Positions 9,841-19,455 of a DNA stretch of 40,019 nucleotides are shown here, in pieces. Below the pieces are notes generated by a model. It was not told where the DNA came from. It did not search any database and saw only the letters and a program-made list of their open reading frames with translations. The stretch's first letter is position 1. Every line of letters starts with the position of its first letter. The translations under genes and the position numbers were made by a program. The DNA is from Actinomycetota bacterium (lineage in GTDB: Bacteria > Actinomycetota > Geothermincolia > Geothermincolales > RBG-13-55-18): assembly GCA_015711955.1 (NCBI GenBank), contig MU158685.1:1-40019 (forward strand). The letters are read 5' to 3'.

Positions 9841-10846
9841 AATGACCTATGCCCAGGCCATAGACCACGCCCTCGGCCAAGCCATGGCCGAGGACCCGAG
9901 GATAGTGGTGTTCGGAGAAGACGTGGTGATGCTCCGACGGGAGCTCTACGTCCGCTTCGGGCCCCGCAGGGTGAGGCAGACCCCCATCAGCGAGGCCGCC
10001 TTCTTGGCCATGGGAGTGGGGGCGGCCATGGCGGGGTTGCGCCCGGTGGTGGAGATCATGATGGTGGACTTCATCGCCGTGGCCTTCGACGCCCTTCTAA
10101 ATCAAGCCACCAAGATACGGGCCTTCTCGGGCGGCAAATGGAATGTGCCATTGGTGGTGAGGACTTCCTGCGGCGGGGGCTACGGGGACGGCGGGCAGCA
10201 CGAGCAGTGCCTGTGGGGCCTGATCTCGTCCATGCCCGGAGTGTCGGTGGCGGTCCCCTCCAATCCCCAGGACGCCGCTTCCCTGATGATCAGCTGCCTC
10301 CAGAGCGAGGACCCGGTGGTGTTCATGGAACACAAGCTCCTCTCGGACTACTGGCGGGATTACCTGGGCGGAGGGAGTCGGAAAACGGTCGCCTTCGACG
10401 TACCGGAGAACGGCAGGATAGGCAAGGTGGAAATACCCGTCAAGCCGTTTCCCCCAGGGAAGGGTAAGGTGGTCAGAAAAGGTGAGGACCTGACCATGTT
10501 CTCATTGGGAGTGGGAGTACACCGATGTCTGGAGGCCGCAGAAAGGCTTGAGGAGAAGGGGATCCAAGCCGAGGTGGTGGACCTGAGGTGGGCCAGCCCC
10601 CTGGATCGGGAACTCATAACTTCCTCCGCCGAGAGGACGGGAAGGGTGTTGGTGGTGGACGAGGATTACTCGGCTTATGGCCTGAGCGGCGAGATAGCCG
10701 CGGTTCTCGCGGAAAACGGCTTGCGCCCCGCTTTCGGGAGGTTAGGCACCGAGGGTGTCATCCCTTACGACGTGCGAAGGGAGGCGAAGGTTCTCCCCAA
10801 CGCGGCACGGATAGAGCAGGCGGCGCTGACCTTGGCGAGCGTCTGA
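9833..10846 (+). CDS. Thiamine-dependent 2-oxoacid/acetoin dehydrogenase E1 component, beta subunit
   Basis: MTYAQAIDHALGQAMAEDPRIVVFGEDV, RQTPISEAAFLAMGVGAAMAGLRPVVEIM; overlaps the alpha subunit gene. Confidence 0.92.
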   Translation: MPEMTYAQAIDHALGQAMAEDPRIVVFGEDVVMLRRELYVRFGPRRVRQTPISEAAFLAMGVGAAMAGLRPVVEIMMVDFIAVAFDALLNQATKIRAFSGGKWNVPLVVRTSCGGGYGDGGQHEQCLWGLISSMPGVSVAVPSNPQDAASLMISCLQSEDPVVFMEHKLLSDYWRDYLGGGSRKTVAFDVPENGRIGKVEIPVKPFPPGKGKVVRKGEDLTMFSLGVGVHRCLEAAERLEEKGIQAEVVDLRWASPLDRELITSSAERTGRVLVVDEDYSAYGLSGEIAAVLAENGLRPAFGRLGTEGVIPYDVRREAKVLPNAARIEQAALTLASV

Positions 10847-11024
10847 GAACCCTGTGGAGCGGCCGGTCCTGCTACTCCCGGGCTGGTGCGGGTAAGGGGA
10901 ACGGGGCCCTGAAACGGTACGCGCCGATCCATGAGGGAGGGTTTCGGCCTACGATCGAGCCACCCTTCTTTGAATCGCTACGGAAAGCGAACGAGGTCCG
11001 ATAGATACCGAGGAAAGGAGGCCC

Positions 11025-11837
11025 ATGAGATCTTCCGAGGGACACGCTGACGTGAACGGCATCCGCATCTATTACCGGCTCTTCGGATCGGGGGAACCGG
11101 TGCTCCTCATCCAGGGCCTGAGTGCCAACTGCGACTGGTGGGGCGAGGCCTTCCTGCGCCCCCTGGCCGAGAGGTTCCTCCTGGTGGCCTTCGACAACCG
11201 GGGAGCGGGAAGGACCACCCGGGCGGAGGGTCCTTACAGCATTTCCCAGATGGCTGACGACGCGGCGGCGCTCATGGACTTCCTCGGGCTCAAGAGCGCC
11301 CACGTGCTGGGCGTGTCCATGGGCGGCATGATCGCCCAAGAGCTGGCCCTGAGGCACCCGGAAAAGGTGCGGAGGCTGGTTCTTTTGGTGACCACCTGCG
11401 GCGGCAAGGAACAGGTGCTTGCCAAGCCCGAGGTCTACCAAGTGCTCTACGCGGGAGGAGAGAACCTGGACCCGAAGCAGGTGGCCAGGGCCACGCTCTA
11501 TCTCCTTTTACCCGAGGGCTTCATCCGGGAGAACCCGGAGAAGATGGAGGAGTTCGTGGAAGTCTTTCTCAAGGCCCCCATAGCCCCCGAATGCTTCCGG
11601 CACCAGCTGCAGGCCATAATCAATTGGTCCAGCCATTCGCGATTGAAGGACTTGGCCGCGGAGACCTTGGTAATCACGGGATCCGAGGACATTCTCATAC
11701 CCCCGGAGAACTCCCGCATCCTGGCGAATGCCATCCCCAAGGCCAAGCTCCTGGAATTTCCTGGGGTAGGGCACGGTCTCATCTCTCAAATACCGGAGCA
11801 GGTGTCATCGGCAATACTGGAATTTCTAACCAATTAA
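11025..11837 (+). CDS. Alpha/beta hydrolase
   Basis: LGVSMGGMIAQELALRHPEKV nucleophile elbow, FDNRGAGRT, GSEDILIPPENS, GVGHGL. Confidence 0.92.
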   Translation: MRSSEGHADVNGIRIYYRLFGSGEPVLLIQGLSANCDWWGEAFLRPLAERFLLVAFDNRGAGRTTRAEGPYSISQMADDAAALMDFLGLKSAHVLGVSMGGMIAQELALRHPEKVRRLVLLVTTCGGKEQVLAKPEVYQVLYAGGENLDPKQVARATLYLLLPEGFIRENPEKMEEFVEVFLKAPIAPECFRHQLQAIINWSSHSRLKDLAAETLVITGSEDILIPPENSRILANAIPKAKLLEFPGVGHGLISQIPEQVSSAILEFLTN

Positions 11838-11931
11838 TAGGTGCAGGTAGGGCTTTACGAGGCGGAAAGACTTTTAAAGCGGTTGTTGGTGGAACGGGAA
11901 ACGATAGGCTCCTTTGAATCGAATTGAGGTG

Positions 11932-12417
11932 ATGCACATGGAAACTCCGGACAAAAGGGCCTTTTTGGTCTTCCTGTTGGCGGTCTTGAACTCGATGCTC
12001 ATCTTGACCCTCTTTTCAACCGCTTTAGGTTGCGGCGGAAAGGCGGGTAGCGGACGGGGCCCGGCTGACGACGGTGGAGCCGGGAATTTCGTTAATAAAG
12101 ACCCCGACATCACAGGGACCATCGAAAGGATCGCCGTGTTTACCGCATCCCAGGAACAGGTCCCACCTCCTCCTGGCCACGGGGAACGCAGCGTGGGGAT
12201 ACTGGAGATAAAAGCCCATCCCGCCCACCCTTCCGCTTACCAGGCCGCCTCGGTTAAGGTGACGGGGGAAACGGAGATGGTCCGCGAAAAGAGCCGCGAG
12301 AAGCTTCATTTCGCCGACCTCGAAAAGGGGATGCTGGTGAAGGTCTGGTTCCAGGGACCGGTGGCGGAAAGCTGGCCGGTGCAAGCTACAGCCGGAAAAA
12401 TAGCGGTGGTGGAATAG
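11932..12417 (+). CDS. Putative lipoprotein, DUF3221-like
   Basis: Hydrophobic signal followed by STALGCGG; GTIERIAVF...VGILEI...ASVKVTGETEMV...FADLEKGMLVKVWFQGPVAESWPVQATAGKIAV. Confidence 0.65.
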   Translation: MHMETPDKRAFLVFLLAVLNSMLILTLFSTALGCGGKAGSGRGPADDGGAGNFVNKDPDITGTIERIAVFTASQEQVPPPPGHGERSVGILEIKAHPAHPSAYQAASVKVTGETEMVREKSREKLHFADLEKGMLVKVWFQGPVAESWPVQATAGKIAVVE

Positions 12418-12552
12418 CGGTACCCCAGCACGGATTCGGACCACTCGAAAGAGAGCGATTAAGCCTTCCTCAAAAGACCCAGATAAAAACCGAAGAAAAT
12501 CGATGTCAGATTGTCAATGTGTCTTGCAGGAAGCCTGCCAAACTTAATGGTA

Positions 12553-12582
12553 TTTGAACGTGCGTTCAAATTATTATATAAT
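12553..12582 (+). promoter_or_regulatory. Promoter overlapped by a perfect inverted repeat, likely a TetR operator
   Basis: TTTGAACG-TG-CGTTCAAA (12553-12570); the -35 TTGAAC (12554-12559) lies inside the palindrome, 17-bp spacer, -10 TATAAT (12577-12582). Confidence 0.75.
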
Positions 12583-12634
12583 TTTCCTGGATGATTGAAA
12601 TATCCATTCGGCTGCGGCTTTGGGGGTGCAGGGA

Positions 12635-14026
12635 ATGGCGAAAATCACGTTAGAGAGGGTCAAGGGGCTTCGGGATCGGGAACGCCACCGCTACCGCGAG
12701 GAGAGGCCGAGATCCCTCGAGCTCTTCGGGCGAGCGAAACGATCGCTGGCGGGTGGAGTGCCCATGTCTTGGATGCGGATATGGCCAGGAGGCTTTCCCG
12801 TCTTTTTGAAAAAGGCCAAGGGATCCCGCGTTTGGGACGTGGACGGACATGAGTACGTCGATCTTTGCTTGGGCGACACGGGGGCCCTCTGCGGACACGG
12901 CAATCCTCACGTGGCGGAGGCGGTCTGCCGCCAGGCGAGGGAGGGAGGTCTCACCACGCTCCTCCCCACCGAAGACGCCCTCTGGGTGGGAGAGGAGCTC
13001 ACCCGGAGGTTCGGGCTGCCGCGCTGGCAGATTTTGATGACCGCCTCCGACGCCAACCGCATGGCCCTTAAAATAGCCAGGGAATTCACGGGAAAGAGAA
13101 TTACCCTGGCCTTCAACGGCTGTTACCACGGGACAGTGGACGAGACCTTGTGCGTGGAGATCATGGGCCATCTGATACCCATCCCTGGCATGATGGGTCC
13201 CCTGATCACCGATCCCTCCACCACTACCCGCTTGATCGAGTTCAACGACGTGGACGCCCTGGAGAAAGCCCTTGCTCCCGGAGATGTGGCCTGCGTCATC
13301 ACCGAACCCGTGCTCACCAATGTGGGGATAATACATCCCGAACCCGGATTCCACGAGGCCTTGCGGGAACTCGCCCGCAAGCACGGCGCCCTGCTGCTCA
13401 TCGACGAGACCCACAGCATGTGCGCTGGCCCGAGGGGAGTGACCGGAGAGATGGGCTTGGAGCCGGATCTTTTCACGGTGGGAAAGTTCATCGCCGGCGG
13501 CTATCCCGCGGCGGCCCTCGGTCTATCCGAGGAGATCGGAGGATGGCTGGAGGAAAGGCGACCATGGCACAACTTCTACGGCTTCGGGGGCACCCTCTCG
13601 GGGAACCCCACCGCCATCGCTGCCATGCGCGCCGCCCTGGAGCACGTATTGACCGAGGAGAACTTCGACCGGATGAAGGAGTTGGGGCGACGGATGGAAG
13701 AGGGCCTGGCCAAGTTGATAGAAGTCTATGAATTGGACTGGTACGTTTCCCGCATCGGCTGCCGGGTGGAGTTCCGATTCCTCCCCCACCCGCCGAAGAA
13801 CGGCAGTGAGGCCCTTTTCACCGAGGTACCCTACAACGCAGTTGACGTGGTAAGCGAAGGCCTCACCGGACCTTTAGACGAGCTAATCCACCTCTACTGC
13901 GCCAACCGGGGCGTGCTCCTCACTCCAGTACACGAGATGGCCCTGGTGGGCCCCGACACCACGGCGGAGGACGTGGATCACTACTTGGGGGTGATAAGAG
14001 AACTACTCACCGAACTCACTGGCTGA
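12635..14026 (+). CDS. Class-III PLP aminotransferase, glutamate-1-semialdehyde aminomutase-like
   Basis: GSRVWDVDGHEYVDLCLGDTGALCGHGNP, GCYHGTVDE, LLIDETHSM, PDLFTVGKFIAGGYPAAALG (PLP lysine region); start could be TTG 12620. Confidence 0.88.
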   Translation: MAKITLERVKGLRDRERHRYREERPRSLELFGRAKRSLAGGVPMSWMRIWPGGFPVFLKKAKGSRVWDVDGHEYVDLCLGDTGALCGHGNPHVAEAVCRQAREGGLTTLLPTEDALWVGEELTRRFGLPRWQILMTASDANRMALKIAREFTGKRITLAFNGCYHGTVDETLCVEIMGHLIPIPGMMGPLITDPSTTTRLIEFNDVDALEKALAPGDVACVITEPVLTNVGIIHPEPGFHEALRELARKHGALLLIDETHSMCAGPRGVTGEMGLEPDLFTVGKFIAGGYPAAALGLSEEIGGWLEERRPWHNFYGFGGTLSGNPTAIAAMRAALEHVLTEENFDRMKELGRRMEEGLAKLIEVYELDWYVSRIGCRVEFRFLPHPPKNGSEALFTEVPYNAVDVVSEGLTGPLDELIHLYCANRGVLLTPVHEMALVGPDTTAEDVDHYLGVIRELLTELTG

Positions 14027-14310
14027 CGCGGAGCGAGCCCTTTGCCGAAGGACTTCATCTCCCTTCGAAATCTCCTCTCGCCATACGAGGGCCTTGCATT
14101 TTCCCCTTCCGCGATTCATCTTGATCGCTTCCCACAACCCGAACAGTCAGGGCGATCGGGTTCAGGGAGGGGCATATTTTTCAAGAGCAATCCATTTTTG
14201 CCGCCTTGAGAAAATTCTTGCCGACATAAAAGGTTCGGGTTGAAAAAATATCCGTGATCAAATAGTATTTTTCTTGAATTTTGACCTTCTCGAGACCGAC
14301 GGAGGGTACT

Positions 14311-14922
14311 ATGGGAAAGAAGAGAATGGGAGACCACCGGAGGAGGGAGATATTGGATGCCCTCTATCGGTGTCTTCTGCGCAAATCATACAGCGAGACG
14401 TCCATAAGGGAAATCGCCAAAGAAGCGGGTATAAATCCCGCCTTAATACATTACTATTTCAAGAACAAAGAAGAGATGCTTCGCTGTTTCGTGGAAGACC
14501 TGTTCCAATCTTACAAGCAGAAATTGGAATCTCGTCTCCAGGAAATGGAAGCCAACGGCCAATCCGCCGCCAGCCAACTCAACGAGTTCCTTTCCTTCTT
14601 CAACCGGCGCGTCACCGGCGACGTCAAGCTCCAGAAGGTCTTCTTCGAGATCTGGGAGGTCGCCCTTCATCACAGGAGAATCAAGAACGCGGTGAAGAAG
14701 ATATACTTAGAATGGATGGAGGCCCTTGCCGACCTCTTGAGACGCGCACTGCCGGAGTTGGAAGACCCCAGCGACACCGCCACCGCCTTGGTGGCCATGC
14801 AGGAAGGGATCGGCATATTCTCGTTCTTCTTCGGATTCAAGAACGAATACACCTTGGACCTCCTGGAGCGTTTACAGGGGCTTCTGCTGGGCCAGAGGGT
14901 CATCGCCACCGAAAAAGGGTAA
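14311..14922 (+). CDS. TetR/AcrR family transcriptional regulator
   Basis: N-terminal HTH: RREILDALYRCLLRKSYSETSIREIAKEAGINPALIHYYFKNKEEML. Confidence 0.93.
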   Translation: MGKKRMGDHRRREILDALYRCLLRKSYSETSIREIAKEAGINPALIHYYFKNKEEMLRCFVEDLFQSYKQKLESRLQEMEANGQSAASQLNEFLSFFNRRVTGDVKLQKVFFEIWEVALHHRRIKNAVKKIYLEWMEALADLLRRALPELEDPSDTATALVAMQEGIGIFSFFFGFKNEYTLDLLERLQGLLLGQRVIATEKG

Positions 14923-15177
14923 ACCTCGTTCCCCAAACCGGAAATCGCTTCCTTGCCCATTCTTCAAAGATCGCGACTAATCGTGAACCACGCGTAAAAG
15001 GACAAGGGGCGTAGGCGCTCATGACCCTCAAAACCCCTGCGCGGTCTCTTGGACCCTCCCTCGTCCGGGAAGACGTCTCCGCGCAACCAGCGCTTTACGG
15101 AGGTAAAGAGCCGCCTTCAGGAAAAGAGCAGCTTGGATCACGATAGATCTGCGGCACGACCCTTTGACCTGTGTACG

Positions 15178-16326
15178 CTAAGCGAAATTCCTCTTACGGC
15201 CTTGGCATGGTGGCTCGCGGTCAACTCTTATATGGGCGCGGCCTTCCCTCGTGGCCTTTCCCTTCTTTGCCATGAGCAGGTCTGCAAAGGCCTCGAGCCG
15301 AGCGTCCAACCCCGCTGGTGAGGTGTGTTCGTCAAAGACGAGGGTGAGCAAGGGCAGATCGAGCTTTTCGCAAAGCTCGGGTAGGATCGTCCGGCAGATG
15401 TTCTCGGGCATGCAAGTGAGAGGAAGGGCATGGATGAGCCCGTCGTAACCTTCCCGGCGAGCGGTGAGGGCCCCAGCCATCGTCATGTGCTCCTCGCCCC
15501 CCAGCACTTGAGGCAAATAGGGCCTGGCCTTGCGACGAGCCCAGTAGGACTCCAGGTTTAGCTTGGGATCCAACCAGACCGGATGGAGGAGCCAACGGTA
15601 GGTGCTGAGCACCGGTCGAGCCTCCACCCTGCAGTTCCAGGCCAACCTTCTCACCAAGTCCAGGTTAAGGGCGGGCTCCAACAAAACATAAAGCTCCCCC
15701 ACCACCCTGACCCTCGCCACCGGCCCTTCAGATAGTGGGATTTCGAGGAAAGCCGTGCGAGCCTCCTCTGCCCTTTTTCTGATCTCCTTCAGGGTTGAGG
15801 CGGCTTCCAACCGGGAGAGGGAAGTCTCCAGGAGGCGGTCCGCCGCGCCCTTCACGGCCTCCCTGGGCCTTATCTCCCCGGCCATCCTCTCCAATTCGTC
15901 CACCGCCCGGGCCTTGGCGCGGAAAAGCCGCAGGGCTCGGGCGAGTTTTTTCTGCCAGCCCCTTCCCACCGCATTCTTCAGCTTTTCCAAAACCTCCCCG
16001 ATCTGTTCCCTGCCAATTAGGAGGGACTCGAACCGGTAGCCCAGGTCCCTCAGTATTAGGTGTTGGGTCCTGCCATAATACCCGAACCGGCAGGCCCACA
16101 TGCCGCACACCATGGCCAGCGTGTCCGCCCCCATCTCAAGGGCCGCTATACAGTCCCCAAGGGTCACCTTGAAAGGCAAGCAGACGAACTCCGGGGCATG
16201 CTTGGAACCCTCTTTCAGGGAATGTTGGCTAGGTCGAGGCGGCACCACCGCCTCCAGGCCCAGTTCTTCCACCAGGGCCTTCAGGGGGATGTAGGCATTG
16301 CCCATGTGCGGAAAGGCGATCCTCAA
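15178..16326 (-). CDS. 2-hydroxyacyl-CoA dehydratase / CoA activase-related protein (COG3581-like)
   Basis: MRIAFPHMGNAYIPLKALVEELG...FVCLPFKVTLGDCIAALEMGADTLAMVCGMWACRFGYYG; overlaps the next ORF by 4 nt. Confidence 0.75.
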   Translation of the reverse strand: MRIAFPHMGNAYIPLKALVEELGLEAVVPPRPSQHSLKEGSKHAPEFVCLPFKVTLGDCIAALEMGADTLAMVCGMWACRFGYYGRTQHLILRDLGYRFESLLIGREQIGEVLEKLKNAVGRGWQKKLARALRLFRAKARAVDELERMAGEIRPREAVKGAADRLLETSLSRLEAASTLKEIRKRAEEARTAFLEIPLSEGPVARVRVVGELYVLLEPALNLDLVRRLAWNCRVEARPVLSTYRWLLHPVWLDPKLNLESYWARRKARPYLPQVLGGEEHMTMAGALTARREGYDGLIHALPLTCMPENICRTILPELCEKLDLPLLTLVFDEHTSPAGLDARLEAFADLLMAKKGKATREGRAHIRVDREPPCQGRKRNFA

Positions 16327-17345
16327 AAGCTCCTCCTCTTTCTGCGCAGCATGTCGACGAAGGCCTCCAGCCGGGTGTGGAATCCCGAAGGTCCGTCATG
16401 CTCGTCCAACACCAGCTCCATGAAAGGAACGCCCGGCCGCACTATTCCCTCCCGGCGTAGCATCTCCAACACCAATGAATCGGGACCACACCCGAAACTG
16501 GTCACGTAAAGGATCCCGTCCACGTCCCCCCGCCGGGACAGCAGGGCAGCGGATTCCGCCAGCTCCCTCTCATAGCTCCAGGACAGGGGAGGAATGGGAA
16601 CCGGGATGCAGCCTCCCCCCAAGCCCTCATACATACAGCTAGTGAGGACCCGCGCCCCTAGGCCCCTGAGTCTTTCCAGTAAATGATGGCTCACGTGCCC
16701 ATCGCCCAATAGGTAAGGATGGCCAATCACGGCCACGGTGGGATCCCCGTTTCCCGCAGCCAAAAGGCCGTCTTCGGGGTTCCCGCCGGAGATGGCGGAC
16801 TCCAATGCCTTGGTCGGATGGACACCGCTCCTCAAGAGCCTGAAATATCTCTCGCCCGCGGCATAGGCCTTCCTGTACGCTCGGTAGGCCCTCCAGGGAG
16901 GGATCTTAAGCTTTTTCGCCAGTCCCATACACCCCCGCAAGAGAGGCTCCCGACCTCCAGAGACCAAGAACTCCGCCACTGGCGGCAAGTCTCTCAGCCC
17001 ATGGCGCAGCATATCCGGGGCGGCCATGAGCTTGGGGCAAGTGAAAGTGTCGTGGGGCCTCTTCTCCACTTTGACCGGGCGCGGAACCAACAGCAAGTCT
17101 ACGCCATCCCGAAGACGCAGGGCTTGCCCGAACAGGACCTTTACCGCCACGCAAATGTCCTCCACACATGAGGCCGAGCCTTCCTTGACGATCGAGGAGG
17201 TGGTAGGAGGCGACACCACCGCCTTGAATCCGCATTCCTCCAGGAAAGCCACCAGGAAAGGAGCGTATTTGTAAGCCGCCAGGGCCCTGGGGATTCCCAC
17301 CACGGCAGCCTCACGACCGTCCCTCATATCCATCCCTTTCCCCAC
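16323..17345 (-). CDS. Acyl-CoA dehydratase activase-related protein (DUF2229/COG3580-like)
   Basis: VGIPRALAAYKYAPFLVAFLEECGFKAVVSPPTTSSIVKEG...SCVEDICVAVKVLFG. Confidence 0.78.
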   Translation of the reverse strand: MGKGMDMRDGREAAVVGIPRALAAYKYAPFLVAFLEECGFKAVVSPPTTSSIVKEGSASCVEDICVAVKVLFGQALRLRDGVDLLLVPRPVKVEKRPHDTFTCPKLMAAPDMLRHGLRDLPPVAEFLVSGGREPLLRGCMGLAKKLKIPPWRAYRAYRKAYAAGERYFRLLRSGVHPTKALESAISGGNPEDGLLAAGNGDPTVAVIGHPYLLGDGHVSHHLLERLRGLGARVLTSCMYEGLGGGCIPVPIPPLSWSYERELAESAALLSRRGDVDGILYVTSFGCGPDSLVLEMLRREGIVRPGVPFMELVLDEHDGPSGFHTRLEAFVDMLRRKRRSF

Positions 17346-17531
17346 AGTTCTCCAGTCACCATCTCATGATACCCCAAACCACCCTTAGCTTCACCGCACG
17401 GCGACTGGCATCCAGAGAAAGGACCATCCCACATTCCGCTATGTGACATCCCCGCTCGCCTTGTCGGGACCGTCACGCTGATTTAGAATGTGGGCAACCA
17501 AACGTTGGGAAATGAGGAGGGGGAAAGGGTA

Positions 17532-18230
17532 TTGAGCAAGGAGCGCCGCAAGGCTTTGAGGATTCTCTTCTTCATGCCCTCGTTTTTGTTCGCCTTCATG
17601 TTATTCCTCTCCCCTACCGTAGCCCTGACCCAGACCCAGCCCGTCGGAGGGGAGCAGCAGGGCATGAAGGTCTTCTTCTACCGCGGCGACGAGCTAGTGG
17701 CTGTGGAGAGGGATATTCCCGGAGGGGGCCAGATGGTAGAGTTCACCATTCTCGAGCTCTTGAAGGGTCCTACCGAAGAGGAAAAGGCCATGGGCCTAAC
17801 CACCGAAATACCGGAAGGGGTGAAGATGTACTACACCTCCCGCTCCAACGACGGTAAGGAGTTCGGGGTGAATCTCTCACGAGAGCTACTCGTCCTGAAG
17901 GGGAACCCGAAAAGGGCGGAGAGGGCACTGACCCAGCTGGAAAGGACCATAAAAGAGGCCTCGGGAGCGGAGAAGGTGGAGATCACTATAGCCTCAGAAG
18001 CCGCTGGATCGCCGCCCGAGGACGCCTACACTGCCTTGGAGATAGGATCTGTCAAGAAGGGGGGATCGAGTCCGCTGGCGCTGGTGATAGCCCTGCTTGC
18101 GGTCTTAGCGGCCGTCTTGGTGATCACCTATTTCATTTACCTACCCAGAAGGAGGAAGGCCGTGGCTGCCAGGACATCCGCGGCATCCAGAATTCGGGGG
18201 CGCCGGCAAGGAAAGGGCGGCAGAAGGTAG
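17532..18230 (+). CDS. GerMN-domain protein with N-terminal signal/TM, C-terminal TM and polybasic tail
   Basis: KVFFYRGDELVAVERDI...FTILELLKGPTEEEKAMGLTTEIPEGVK...FGVNLS; TM ALVIALLAVLAAVLVITYFIYL then RRRK tail; start TTG behind GAGGAGGGGG. Confidence 0.8.
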   Translation: MSKERRKALRILFFMPSFLFAFMLFLSPTVALTQTQPVGGEQQGMKVFFYRGDELVAVERDIPGGGQMVEFTILELLKGPTEEEKAMGLTTEIPEGVKMYYTSRSNDGKEFGVNLSRELLVLKGNPKRAERALTQLERTIKEASGAEKVEITIASEAAGSPPEDAYTALEIGSVKKGGSSPLALVIALLAVLAAVLVITYFIYLPRRRKAVAARTSAASRIRGRRQGKGGRR

Positions 18231-19247
18231 ATGAAAAAGCCTCTCTTTTTCATCCTCGTTGTCGCTTCAATAGCTCTAACGCTGCTTCTTTTTGCCTTCA
18301 CGGCAGGATGTGCTCGCCCCACGACCAACGGCCACGGGGAAACGGGATCCCAGTGTAACGCCGTCTTGGAGGGAATTGACCGGCAACGGATCGAGCAGAT
18401 CATCGCCTTTCTAACTTCAGAGCAAGCAGGAGGGAGGGCAACAGGCTCACCCGAGATGACCGGGGTGAGATCCTACCTGGTATCGAAGATGGAGGAGGCA
18501 GGCCTGGAACCGGCATCCTCTCTCGGTTTGGATGATTACCGGCAGGCTTTCCCAGTGCCAGCCAGAAACTGCTATATCGAAAACCCAAAGGAGACTGAGG
18601 TCGTCGAAGGGGTAAACCTGGTGGGAGTGATTCCTGGGAAAACCGACGACTTGCTTTTAATCACCGCCCACTACGACGGCATGGGTAAGGACCTGGACAC
18701 TGGAGAGATATATCCGGGAGCCGATTATAATGCCAGTGGGGTGGCGGCAGCCTTGGAAATCTCCCGCTTTCTCCGCTCCCTCTCCGAGGAACCTGACTGG
18801 ACGGTGGGGATAGCCCTGCTTGACGCGGAGGAATGTGGGGGATTCGGCTCCTCCGCACTGGCCCAACTCCTGGAAGACAGGGGCTTCAGGGATAGGTCTC
18901 GGGTGATAAACCTCGAGGGGTTGGGAGGAGGGGACGGTGATTACATGGACCTATGGGACCAGAATTTCAAAAAAAACAGGCCCGTGGTGGAGGCCATTCT
19001 CAAGGCGGCCGAAGATTTGGGGGTGACGGTGGAACTGGGAGGGACGGATCCCGGCACATCCGCTGCGGTCTTCTTCGCGTACCGGATCCCCGCAGTGAGC
19101 TGCGATTGGTCTTGGTTTGACCGAAAGGAACACCTTCATTTCCATAAGGTCACGGACACCCTGGAAAACATGAACCCGGAAAACGTAAAGCGAGTGGCCA
19201 GCGTGGTGGCCTTGGCCACCAACCGTTTAGCTTGGTCTCCTCGTTGA
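18231..19247 (+). CDS. M28-family zinc peptidase, lipoprotein
   Basis: Lipobox FTAGC; LITAHYDGMG, GADYNASGVAAALEISR, LLDAEECGGFGSSALA. Confidence 0.9.
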   Translation: MKKPLFFILVVASIALTLLLFAFTAGCARPTTNGHGETGSQCNAVLEGIDRQRIEQIIAFLTSEQAGGRATGSPEMTGVRSYLVSKMEEAGLEPASSLGLDDYRQAFPVPARNCYIENPKETEVVEGVNLVGVIPGKTDDLLLITAHYDGMGKDLDTGEIYPGADYNASGVAAALEISRFLRSLSEEPDWTVGIALLDAEECGGFGSSALAQLLEDRGFRDRSRVINLEGLGGGDGDYMDLWDQNFKKNRPVVEAILKAAEDLGVTVELGGTDPGTSAAVFFAYRIPAVSCDWSWFDRKEHLHFHKVTDTLENMNPENVKRVASVVALATNRLAWSPR

Positions 19248-19346
19248 GGGATCTCCCTACTTGCTCCCTACTCCGATAACCTTTAATCGGTCTTCCGGCC
19301 TCGAAAAGATGCACGCATGCGTACACAGGTGCAAGCCTGCTCATAA

Positions 19347-19426
19347 ATGGTGGGTGACGTGCTCCCCTTCTTCTCGGGAGACCCTCTCCATCCAAAGGTA
19401 GGGCTTGCGGATCTCCTCCGAGGTGG
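19347..19426. repeat. 80-bp direct repeat, copy 1 (downstream of zincin gene stop)
   Basis: ATGGTGGGTGACGTGCTCC...CTCCTCCGAGGTGG identical to 19465-19544; offset 118 bp. Confidence 0.97.
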
Positions 19427-19455
19427 ACCAGGGCGGAAGGCCTCCTGGGGGAGGT

